Below, one piece after another: positions 1-9,800 of a stretch of DNA of 64,000 nt (its first letter is position 1; each line of letters opens with the position of its first letter). Where the stretch lies: assembly GCF_039543205.1 (NCBI RefSeq), contig NZ_BAABJH010000001.1, forward strand, positions 992,001 to 1,056,000, read 5' to 3'. The position numbers and the translations under genes are program-made. This DNA is from Flaviramulus_B aquimarinus (lineage in GTDB: Bacteria > Bacteroidota > Bacteroidia > Flavobacteriales > Flavobacteriaceae). A model generated the notes under the pieces. It saw only the letters and a program-made list of their open reading frames with translations. It did no database searches and had not been told where the DNA came from.

Positions 1-110
1 TTTTCAATCTTGACTTTCTTTGAATAAATATCGAAAATGCACGCAATTTTTTTATCTTTTGGTTTTTAAATTTTATATTTACTAAAAAACAATTTCTCTC
101 TCTATTTAAC

Positions 111-3100
111 ATGAAAAAGAACACTATATATAGTCGTTATTTGTTTATCTTAATTTGTAGTTTATTCCTTCATTTAGACTTAAATGCACAACAATTTCGA
201 AGAGTAGACATACAAGCTGGACTTGGTGAAATCTTCAATAATAATGGTGTTGCCGTTGCAGATTATGATTTAGATAATGATTTAGACATATTTATTGTTG
301 GCGAAAAAACTTTTGATGAAAACAACCCTACTACCTGGAGCAGGTTATTAAAAAACAATAATAATGGAAGCTTTGAAGATGTAACTATTGAAGCCGGTTT
401 TGCAGAAGGGTTTAATCATGATATTAATTTAGATAATGGGCTTGAGCTTGGAGATAAAATGGCAGTGTCTTGGGGAGATTACGACGATGACGGCTATCCA
501 GACATCTTTTTAGCAAATGCTGGACAAAGTCAACTTTATCATAACAACGGCAATGGGACCTTTTCCGATGTAACTATTCTTTTAGGAATTAATACTTTCT
601 GTGAAAACTGCTACTATTCCGGTGCTTTATGGTTTGACAATAATAATGATGGTTTTTTAGACTTATATCTTACTGATTATAAATCAACTACAGATAACAA
701 ACTTTTTCAAAATAATGGTAATGGGACTTTTACACTTATTTCAGATACAAATGTTGGAGGTCAATCTAATAGTCTATCTGCCATTCCTATTATTGCAAAC
801 GACGATGCTTACATAGATTTATATGTCGCAAATGATTTTGCTCAAAATAACTTTTTTTTAGTAAATCAAAATGGAACTGGTTTTACCGAAGCTGCTATAG
901 AATTTGGCATTGAAGATCCTTTTTGCGGTATGGGCTTAGCTACATGCGATTTTGATAACAACGGCGTTTTTGAGTTATTAGTCACAAATATTGACACCAA
1001 TGGTTTTTATGTTAAAAACGGTGAGAACACTTATGAAAATCTAGCCCAAGATTTAGGGATTTTCAATACGGGTTGGTCTTGGGGTATCAACTTTTCAGAT
1101 TTTAATCATGATGGTTATGAAGATTTGTATATAGCCAATGGCATGATACAAAAAATCCCTAACAAGTATTTTAAAAATGTTCCAGGCCCAAATGGTAGGG
1201 CGTTTGAGGATACACTTCTAACGGATTCACCAATTGAAGAATCAAAAAGTAGGAGTACCATTTCATTTGATTATGATAATGATGGTGATTTAGATTTAAT
1301 TGTTACAAATTTTTCTGGTAAACTTTATTTATACGAAAACACAAGTATCGATACTTTTTTTACTAACGAAACAAGTGGCAATTACATTAAGATAGAACTT
1401 GAAGGTACAGCTTCCAACACAAACGCTATAGGTACAAAAGTTGAACTATATCCTAATACGGGTCCCGATCAATTTAGATATCACCATGGATCTGCTTACC
1501 TTTCCCAATCCATTTTACCAGTTCACTTTGGGTTATCGACCGCCTCAGTAATAAACAGCATTGTTGTAACATGGCCTTTGGGCTCAAAAGAAACCTTCTT
1601 TGATGTGCCTGTTAATAATACCATTAAAATTACAGAAGGAAGTGGTTATTCAATAGTACCAGATAATACCGCTGTAAAAATAGAAGGCTGTACGGATACC
1701 AATTCATGCAACTATGACCCTAACGCCACTATAGACAATGGTTCTTGTCTTTTTTTAGAAGCAGGGTCAATAACTGGAAATACGACTACGAATACTTTAA
1801 GTGTTGAAAATTATACATATTCTTCAAATACAGAAGACCAATTTGAATGGACGGTTACAAACGGTGAAATTTTAGATGGTCAAGGTACAAATAGCATTAG
1901 CGTTAGATGGCATGTGGCTTCTCAAGGTCGTATTTCAATAATAAGCAGAAATGATATTTGTTCTACAGACGTTATTAGCTTAAATATAACTTTAACAAGT
2001 CCCGATGTAGAAGAAAATGATTATTCCGTAGCAAGACTATGGAATGAAGTTTTACTTGATGCTATTAGAAATGATTTTGCCAGACCAACAGTTCATGCTC
2101 GCAATTTATTTCATACCAGCATTGCCATGTATGATGCTTGGGCCATATATAATGATGACGCTCAAACTTATTTTATAGGAAAAGAAGTCCAAGGTTTTAG
2201 TAGTGAGTTAGATGAATTTATTTCACCTCAAGATACAATAGCTAGTATTAATGAAACCTTAAGTTATGCAGCTTATAGAATTTTAAAGCATCGTTTTAGC
2301 AAATCGCCAAATGCTCAGATAACTTCGGCTAATCTTGATGATTTGATGGCATTATTAGGCTATGATACTAATGAGACTTCGGTTGATTATTCCAATAGTA
2401 ACCCTGCAGCTTTAGGTAATTACATTGCTGCCAAGATTATTGAATTTGGCTTTCAAGATGGCACAAATGAGTCTAATGCTTATGATAATGAATATTATGA
2501 ACCCGTAAATGACCCTTTAGTTCCGGCAGTTAGTGGAAATGAAACCATTAGTGACCCAAACAGATGGCAACCGCTTTCTTTGGAAGTATTTATTGATCAA
2601 AGCGGAAATGTAATCAGAGAAACAACACCCGGTTTTTTAAGTCCAGAATGGGGAAATGCTTCGCCTTTTGCTTTAAATAATAATATGTTAACCAACTTTG
2701 AACGCGACTCAAATACCTATCGTGTTTTTCATGACCCCGGACAACCACCAACAATAGGAACAGGAGACGCGCAATCAAATGATATTTATAAATGGGGGTT
2801 TTCTTTAGTTTCCGTTTGGGGAGCACATTTATCCCCAGATGATGGTGTTTTATGGGACATCTCTCCAAAGTCTATAGGTAACATCCCGATTTCTTTATTT
2901 CCAAATGATTTTGCTGATTATGATGATTTTTATAATCTAATGGATGGTGGAGATATAGGCACTGGGCATTCATCAAACCCCATTACAAATGCGCCATACC
3001 AGCCGCAAATGGTCCCAAGAGGTGATTACGCTAGGGTTTTGGCTGAATTTTGGGCAGATGGCCCAGATTCCGAAACGCCTCCAGGTCATTGGTTTGTTCT

Positions 3101-4133
3101 ATTAAATTATGTTAGCGATCACCCATTATTTGAAAAACGGATGAAAGGTGAAGGTGATATTTTAAACAATTTAGAATGGGATGTTAAATCATATTTTATG
3201 CTAGCAGGAGCTATGCATGATGCCGCCATATCGGCTTGGAGCATTAAAGGCTGGTATGACTATACCAGACCTATTTCTGCAATACGATACATGGCAGATA
3301 AAGGGCAGAGCACCGATAACACATTGGACAATTATCATGAAGATGGTATTCCTTTAATGGATGGTTTTATTGAAATAGTCAATGAATCTGATGACCTAGC
3401 TGGAACAAGTAATGAACACTTAGGCAAAATAAAACTCAACACTTGGCGAGGTCATGATTATATCAATGATGTAGAGACCGATGTTGCTGGAGTTGGTTGG
3501 ATTTTAGCCGAAAATTGGTGGCCATATCAAAGACCTTCATTTGTAACACCACCATTTGCTGGATATGTTTCTGGACATTCAACCTATTCCAGAGCAGCAG
3601 CCGAAATTATGACCCTACTAACAGGAACTGAGTTTTTTCCTGGTGGCATGGGTGAGTTTATAGCGAAACAAAATGAGTTTCTTGTTTTTGAAGAAGGACC
3701 TAGCCAAGATATAACATTGCAATGGGCAACATATAGAGATGCTTCAGATCAATGTAGTTTATCTAGAATTTGGGGAGGTATTCACCCGCCAATGGACGAC
3801 ATTCCTGGACGAATAATTGGTGAGCAAATTGGTATTGATGCCTTTAATTTAGCTGAATCTTATTTTATCAAACCAACAACACCTAATGAAGTTAACCAAG
3901 AATCTGGCATGACTTTGTATCCTAACCCTTTAATTATATCAAATGAAATAACGATTACTAATACTTTTGGAAATGAAGAATTCATATTATTTGATTTATA
4001 CGGGAATTTAATACCCGTAAGTCCAAATTATTTTGAGGAAAACAGCACCACAAAAATTGAAATAAATAACTTATCGACTGGCTTATACATTCTAAAATCA
4101 AATAAAAAATCATGGAAGGTTATTATCAGATAG
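111..4133 (+). CDS. Secreted FG-GAP/ASPIC-UnbV + vanadium haloperoxidase-like (PAP2) T9SS protein
   Basis: This 1340-residue protein starts with a signal peptide ending near LNAQQ (about residue 26). Residues 30-400 hold FG-GAP/VCBS-type repeats with calcium-loop motifs such as DYDDDGYPD and DYDNDGDLD. Residues about 425-515 match an ASPIC/UnbV domain. A Cys-rich linker, GCTDTNSCNYDP, begins at residue 526. From about residue 638 the protein resembles vanadium-dependent haloperoxidases, starting with WNEVLLDAIRNDFARP. The three vanadate-binding motifs of the PAP2 superfamily are intact: K1046-x6-R1053-P, S1154-G-H1156 and S1218-R1219-x5-H1225. The last 80 residues (LYPNPL to WKVIIR) are a type A T9SS sorting domain, so export to the cell surface or medium is expected. 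Halide oxidation is a prediction; an acid phosphatase activity is the alternative. A close paralogue lies at 40233-44258. Confidence 0.88.
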   Translation: MKKNTIYSRYLFILICSLFLHLDLNAQQFRRVDIQAGLGEIFNNNGVAVADYDLDNDLDIFIVGEKTFDENNPTTWSRLLKNNNNGSFEDVTIEAGFAEGFNHDINLDNGLELGDKMAVSWGDYDDDGYPDIFLANAGQSQLYHNNGNGTFSDVTILLGINTFCENCYYSGALWFDNNNDGFLDLYLTDYKSTTDNKLFQNNGNGTFTLISDTNVGGQSNSLSAIPIIANDDAYIDLYVANDFAQNNFFLVNQNGTGFTEAAIEFGIEDPFCGMGLATCDFDNNGVFELLVTNIDTNGFYVKNGENTYENLAQDLGIFNTGWSWGINFSDFNHDGYEDLYIANGMIQKIPNKYFKNVPGPNGRAFEDTLLTDSPIEESKSRSTISFDYDNDGDLDLIVTNFSGKLYLYENTSIDTFFTNETSGNYIKIELEGTASNTNAIGTKVELYPNTGPDQFRYHHGSAYLSQSILPVHFGLSTASVINSIVVTWPLGSKETFFDVPVNNTIKITEGSGYSIVPDNTAVKIEGCTDTNSCNYDPNATIDNGSCLFLEAGSITGNTTTNTLSVENYTYSSNTEDQFEWTVTNGEILDGQGTNSISVRWHVASQGRISIISRNDICSTDVISLNITLTSPDVEENDYSVARLWNEVLLDAIRNDFARPTVHARNLFHTSIAMYDAWAIYNDDAQTYFIGKEVQGFSSELDEFISPQDTIASINETLSYAAYRILKHRFSKSPNAQITSANLDDLMALLGYDTNETSVDYSNSNPAALGNYIAAKIIEFGFQDGTNESNAYDNEYYEPVNDPLVPAVSGNETISDPNRWQPLSLEVFIDQSGNVIRETTPGFLSPEWGNASPFALNNNMLTNFERDSNTYRVFHDPGQPPTIGTGDAQSNDIYKWGFSLVSVWGAHLSPDDGVLWDISPKSIGNIPISLFPNDFADYDDFYNLMDGGDIGTGHSSNPITNAPYQPQMVPRGDYARVLAEFWADGPDSETPPGHWFVLLNYVSDHPLFEKRMKGEGDILNNLEWDVKSYFMLAGAMHDAAISAWSIKGWYDYTRPISAIRYMADKGQSTDNTLDNYHEDGIPLMDGFIEIVNESDDLAGTSNEHLGKIKLNTWRGHDYINDVETDVAGVGWILAENWWPYQRPSFVTPPFAGYVSGHSTYSRAAAEIMTLLTGTEFFPGGMGEFIAKQNEFLVFEEGPSQDITLQWATYRDASDQCSLSRIWGGIHPPMDDIPGRIIGEQIGIDAFNLAESYFIKPTTPNEVNQESGMTLYPNPLIISNEITITNTFGNEEFILFDLYGNLIPVSPNYFEENSTTKIEINNLSTGLYILKSNKKSWKVIIR

Positions 4134-4186
4134 TGGTTATTTGACTGAAACTTTATTAGCAGAGATTGCTTAAAACGATAAACAAT

Positions 4187-5542
4187 TTATACAATCAATC
4201 CCTTAACCGCATCAAAATCCAATCCACCATAATTACCAGAACTCATGAGCAATAACGCTTTATCATCAAAGTTTTGAGAAAATAAAAATTCTATAAAATC
4301 GTCTGGATTGGTATAGATAATTAAGTCATCACGCTCAAAAGCATTAGCTATTTGATTATGGGTTACTTCTTCCAGCTTTTTAATTTCTACGGCATGTGGC
4401 GAATAGAATACCACAGCAACATCGGCTGCATCAAGTGCACCTTTATATTCTTTTAAAAATTCAGCATTTAAGCTACTGTAGGTATGTAACTCCAAACAGG
4501 CCACTAAAGTCCTGTTTTTATATTGTTCTTTAACGGCTTGTGTCGTGGCTTCAACTTTACTTGGCGAGTGTGCAAAATCTTTGTAAGCTACGCTGGTTTT
4601 ACCTTCTGCAATCTTTTCCAGGCGTTTACTTGCACCTTTAAAAGTTGAAATAGCTTCATAGAAATCATCTTCATCAATTCCCATATGTTGGCAAATCCAT
4701 TTTGCCCCAGCAAGGTTGTTCAAATTGTGTTTACCAAAAACTTCTATCGGTAAATCACCCTCAGATGTTACTAATAAGGTTTGCCCATTATCTATACTAT
4801 AATCTGGAGTTTGGTATGCTAGTTTCCTAATCGTGTTTTCACTAGCTTCCACAACACGCTTAACCTCGGAATCCTCTTGATTGTAGTTGATACTTCCACC
4901 GCTAACAATAGAATCTACAAAAATGCTAAACTGCTCTACATAATTTTCATAGGTTGGAAACACGTTTATATGGTCCCAAGCTATACCGCTTAATAAAGCA
5001 ATATTGGGTTTATATAAATGAAATTTTGGTCGCCTGTCTATCGGCGAGCTTAAATATTCATCACCTTCAAGAACTATAAAATCATTATTTTCAGTGAGTT
5101 TCACCATCACATCAAAGCCTTCTAACTGGGCACCTACCATGTAATCCACCTCTCTATCATGGTAATGCATCACATGCAAAATCATAGATGTTATGGTGGT
5201 TTTACCATGACTACCTCCAATAACTACTCGGGTTTTATGCTTGGACTGTTCGTACAAAAACTCAGGATAACTATAAATTTTCAAGCCTAACTCTTGAGCC
5301 TTTAGCAACTCAGGATTATCTTCTTTCGCATGCATTCCTAAAACAATAGCATCTAAATTTGATGTGATTTTTTCTGGATACCAACCAAAAGTTTCGGGCA
5401 ATAAGCCTTTGGCTTCTAATCTGGATCTTGAAGGTTCAAAAATAGTATCATCACTTCCTGTTACATGATAGCCTTTATTATGCAATGCTAGAGCTAAATT
5501 GTGCATGGCTGCACCTCCAATAGCTATAAAATGTACGTTCAT
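4187..5542 (-). CDS. mpl: Mpl-like UDP-N-acetylmuramate:peptide ligase
   Basis: A 451-residue Mur ligase. The N-terminus has the Rossmann-like start IAIGGAAMHNLA. The ATP loop is GGSHGKTTITSM, near residue 110, and the central domain carries LEGDEYLSSPIDRRPKF and WDHINVF. The C-terminal domain includes YKDFAHSPSKVEATTQA and ends LMSSGNYGGLDF. These features fit Mpl, the murein-peptide recycling ligase that joins UDP-MurNAc to recovered tripeptide in the cytoplasm, better than MurC, because the DEY and FAHSP motifs and the SSGNYGG ending match Mpl. MurC usually lies in the division/cell-wall cluster, and none is here. It faces the upstream haloperoxidase-like gene tail to tail. A TATATTTG -7 box lies 22 bases before the start codon. 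Confidence 0.75.
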   Translation of the reverse strand: MNVHFIAIGGAAMHNLALALHNKGYHVTGSDDTIFEPSRSRLEAKGLLPETFGWYPEKITSNLDAIVLGMHAKEDNPELLKAQELGLKIYSYPEFLYEQSKHKTRVVIGGSHGKTTITSMILHVMHYHDREVDYMVGAQLEGFDVMVKLTENNDFIVLEGDEYLSSPIDRRPKFHLYKPNIALLSGIAWDHINVFPTYENYVEQFSIFVDSIVSGGSINYNQEDSEVKRVVEASENTIRKLAYQTPDYSIDNGQTLLVTSEGDLPIEVFGKHNLNNLAGAKWICQHMGIDEDDFYEAISTFKGASKRLEKIAEGKTSVAYKDFAHSPSKVEATTQAVKEQYKNRTLVACLELHTYSSLNAEFLKEYKGALDAADVAVVFYSPHAVEIKKLEEVTHNQIANAFERDDLIIYTNPDDFIEFLFSQNFDDKALLLMSSGNYGGLDFDAVKGLIV

Positions 5543-5563
5543 TTATGTTGTTTTGAAGATTTT

Positions 5564-5571
5564 CAAATATA
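5564..5571 (-). promoter_or_regulatory. -7 box (TATATTTG) of the mpl-like gene
   Basis: On the minus strand this reads TATATTTG, an exact match to the Bacteroidota -7 consensus TAnnTTTG. It would place the transcript start about 15 bases before the ATG. No clear -33 TTG was found. Confidence 0.45.
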
Positions 5572-5728
5572 GTTTTTTCGTTACGAATTCTCGAATGATT
5601 CTTCTTGAAATTGAATGTTTTTGAAAAGACTAAAAGTCATAACTACTAATTAACCTACATTGTGGATTGAAGAGGAAAGCTCGCCCACTTGCAATGTTGT
5701 AGATGAAGTGTGTAGTAATACCTAAATA

Positions 5729-6679
5729 TTAGAGATTTAAAATCTCCTCCTTTTGTCTTCTAAATGGTTTTATTTTTGGAAGTTCGGCAATAGCCATATC
5801 AATATATCTTAAGGCTTCAGTTTTATTTCGTTTATGCATGTGAATTTGGGATAAACGATAATTTGCCCATGCTTTAGGAACACCATCTTCGGCAGAATAG
5901 TTTTTAAGATAGGTATGCAAACACGCTTCGCCTTTTTGGAGTTCTACATTGTACTCTGCTGCCACTTTACCTATTTGGTAATGCAGAGCGTTGCGCTTGT
6001 GCTTATCTTTAGCTTTTTCAATAGTACCTATGGCTTTTTGAGGTTCATTTTCGTTTTCATAAAGCTTTGTCAACTTATCAAAACAGGTTAATGATCCACC
6101 TTCTTTTATTGCCATTTTATAATATTTTTCAGCCAATTCAGGTTCGTCATCATATTCGTAAACATACCCTATTGCTAAATATCCATCAACCTTAGAGATG
6201 TTTTCTAACTCATACGCATACTTTAAAGATTTGCTTTTGCTTCCTCCAAGAATGCTTGGCAGTTGCATATATAGTTCCACCAAAGCCCAGCGCGTACCAA
6301 TGTGATTTTCATCTAATTCTGCAGCCTTTAAAAACGATGATTTTAAATCGCCAATAAAACCTAAAGCCTTAAACTTGTTTTCCAAAGCTTTCATACCCAA
6401 AGCACCGCCATACTTGTAATGATAATTGGCATTGTTTTCGTTAGCTATCACTAGCTTTTCGTAAGTATCAATAGCATAATCCCACCTTTCTTGATATCCA
6501 TAAGCATCACCTAACAACTCAATAGCTTGTTGATCATTAGGATTTGCTTCTAAAAATTTAACTAATAAATTCTCAGCTTTTTTAAATTGTTTTTTTTGAA
6601 AAAGTGATTCTACCCCATCAAGATTAGATTGACAGATTGCCATAATTGGAAATAAAAACAGGAGCAAAAATTTATTCAT
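5729..6679 (-). CDS. Secreted tetratricopeptide-repeat protein
   Basis: This 316-residue protein has a signal peptide (LLLFLFPIMAICQS). The rest is helical TPR-like repeats, for example KKAENLLVKFLEANPNDQQ, RWDYAIDTYEKLVIANENNA and KTEALRYIDMAIAELP. There is no enzymatic domain. Such proteins act as periplasmic or outer-membrane scaffolds, but no partner can be named. It is divergent from the alpha-2-macroglobulin gene, with 166 bases between them. A TATTTTTG -7 box sits 20 bases before its start. Confidence 0.8.
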   Translation of the reverse strand: MNKFLLLFLFPIMAICQSNLDGVESLFQKKQFKKAENLLVKFLEANPNDQQAIELLGDAYGYQERWDYAIDTYEKLVIANENNANYHYKYGGALGMKALENKFKALGFIGDLKSSFLKAAELDENHIGTRWALVELYMQLPSILGGSKSKSLKYAYELENISKVDGYLAIGYVYEYDDEPELAEKYYKMAIKEGGSLTCFDKLTKLYENENEPQKAIGTIEKAKDKHKRNALHYQIGKVAAEYNVELQKGEACLHTYLKNYSAEDGVPKAWANYRLSQIHMHKRNKTEALRYIDMAIAELPKIKPFRRQKEEILNL

Positions 6680-6698
6680 AGCAATTAAGTAGATAACG

Positions 6699-6706
6699 CA
6701 AAAATA
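6699..6706 (-). promoter_or_regulatory. -7 box (TATTTTTG) of the TPR gene
   Basis: The minus strand reads TATTTTTG, an exact TAnnTTTG match, ending 20 bases before the ATG of the TPR gene. No convincing -33 element was seen. Confidence 0.45.
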
Positions 6707-6845
6707 CTGTTTCTATTTTACTAATAAAAATCTTACCTTCCCTCAACCAAAAATACAATTCTCTCATTTGTGTTTTTTTTTGGTACAGCTTTTGAAAGTA
6801 TTTTAAAAAACAGATTCAGAACTACTGAAATAAATTCAGCATATA

Positions 6846-9800
6846 ATGAAACATAGACTATCCATACTAATGATTATACTTTTTGCAAATTTTTCTATTG
6901 CACAACAACCAAACTACGAATCGTTTTGGGAAAAAGTCAATCAATTTGAAACTAAAGGTTTGCCTAAATCTGCTTTAAACATTGTTGATGCTATTGAAAA
7001 GCAAGCCATAAAAGACAAAAACCATCCACAACTTATAAAAATCATGCTTTTTAAAAGCAAGTTTGCTTTAATTTTAGAGAAAGATGCCCAACTGAACATT
7101 ATTAATGATTTTAAAAAGCAAATTGCGCTTAGTAACTTTCCAACTAAAAACATTTTAGAAAGCATCCTTGCTAATTTGTATTGGCAATACTTTAACCAAA
7201 ACAGATGGCGATTTTACAACAGAACAAAAACTTCTAAAAAAATAGATGTTGAAGACTTTAGAACTTGGGACTTACAAACCCTTTTTAATGAGATTCATAT
7301 ACATTACCAAAACGCGTTGCAAAATGGGTTAATGCTCCAGCAGGAACCTCTAGAACGCTTTAGTGTTTTATTAAATGAACATAATGGTTCTAAAATTTAC
7401 AGACCTACTCTATTTGATTTTTTAAACCATACAGCTTTAACATTTTACAAAACAAATGAAACCCATATTACCAACCCTGCTTATAAATTTAAAATTGATA
7501 ATCCAAAGTTTTTAAGTCATGCAGAAACATTTTCAACCTTAAAAATAGAGTCTAGAGATTCAACGTCATTACAATTAAATGCTTTAAAAATCTATAAAGA
7601 TTTAATTCGATTTCATTTAAAGGACAAATCACCATTTGCCCTAGCAGATGTAAATATAGAACGTCTAAAATTTGTAAAACAGCATGCCACTTTTAGTAAC
7701 AAACAAACTATTTTATTAGATGCTTATAAAACCCAAAGCGACCAATTAAAAGCACATGAGGTTTCTAGTTTGTATGATTTTGAAATAGCATCCATATACA
7801 ACCAACAAAGTCAAAAATATCAGCCTATGCCGGTAGCTGTCGAGACCAAAAATGAATACCGTTGGAGAGCGAAAGAAGCTATTGATATTTGTAATGCCGT
7901 TATTTCTAAATTCCAAAAAAGCAAAGGTGCCGAAAAATGTGCTCTCCTAAAATCTCAAATCGAACAACAAACCCTTCAAATTACTACCGAAGATTTTCTT
8001 CCTATTAAAAAGTATGCTCGCCTACTCGTACGCTATAAAAATCTGGATTCACTAAAATTCAATATATATAAGCTATCGGAGAGTCAGTTACAAAAGTTCA
8101 ACAAAACCTATAGAAAAGATGAACAACTTGCCTTTATAAGTAACTTAAATGCTATAAAACAATGGAATAGCAAGCTAAGAAATGAGCAAGATTATCAAAC
8201 GCACAGTACCGAAATTTTAATTCCCAAACTAAATAATGGTAGATATTTAATTGTTAGCACTTTAAAAAGCGACACAAATACTTTTGCTTTTGCCACTATA
8301 CAAGTTACCAATATGGCTTTAGTGGAAACCGAAACACCTCAACATAAAATATTTCAAATTATTAATAGAAATAATGGTGCAGCAATCACAAATGCTAAAG
8401 TAGAATTATCCTATTATAAAAAGAATAGTGATAAAATATCAACAAAAAATTATACGACCAATAATTTAGGTGAGATTAAAATTGAAAAAAATAACAGTTG
8501 GTACAGAAATGTAAAACTGAAAGTAAAACACATAAACGATGTTGCTTATTTTGAAGATTTATACATTAACCAACAATACAAACAGCAGCAAGAAAAAATA
8601 AGCTATAAAGGGTTCTTATTTACAGACAGAAGCATATACAGGCCTGGGCAAACCATTTATTTTAAAGGTATTGCAATGCAAACTAAAAGAGGCAAATCTG
8701 AGGTTTTGCCTAATATGAAACTAAATGTAATGTTAAGAGACGTAAACCGTCAAGAAATCAAAATAATTGATTTTGTCACTAATGAATTTGGCTCATTTCA
8801 AGGTAAATTTATACTTCCAAATAATGGTTTAACTGGAAATTATAATTTAAATATTTCTTGCAAAAAAGTTTGGTTGGATGGCAATGCTAATATTTCGGTA
8901 GAAGAATACAAACGTCCAAAATTTGAAGCAAAATTCATACCCGTTGCAGAAACGTTTAAAATTAATGATTCCGTAACCGTTAAAGGAAAGGCTTTAGCTT
9001 ATGCTGGGAGCAACATTACCGATGCCAAAGTAGTATATCGTGTACACCGCAAAGTGCAGTATCCAAGATGGTCTTTTTGGCACAGACCTTGGATAAATAG
9101 CGCCCCTCAAGAAATAACTCATGGCGAAACAATGACCAATGATAAAGGTGAATTTGAAATAACCTTTAAGGCCATTCCTGACAATAGCGTAGATAAAACA
9201 AATTCACCTATTTTTAATTATGAAATAATAGCCGATGTTACCGATTTAAATGGTGAAACCAGAAGTACAACTACTATTGTATATGTTGGCTATCATGCAT
9301 TAATCGCTAACATGAGCATCGATGGCATTTTAGATAAAAGCAAAAAAACCCATGCTATAACTATTGACACCAAAAACTTAAATGGCGAATTTGTTCCTGC
9401 TAAAGGCACAATTAAAATTTACAAATTACAAACACCAAATTCGGTATTAAGACCGCGTCCTTGGTCTGCACCCGATTATCAAGATTTTTTTGAGGAAGAT
9501 TTTAAAAATCTATTTCCACATGACATGTATAATAATGCGCAAAATCCAAATCATTGGAAAAAGGGCAAACTAGCATTTATAGCATCGTTTAACACAGCAA
9601 ATACAACAAAACTCAATCTTGGTAAAATTAAAAAATGGCAATCCGGTCAATATCTAATCACTTTAGAAAGCAAAGATAAATTTGGTCAGTTGGTAAAAGA
9701 CGAAATTAAAACAACGCTATATAGCAAGAATGATAAAACGGTTGCAGACAAACAACTATTTAACATAACAACCGATAAATCGTCGTACAACATTGGAGAT

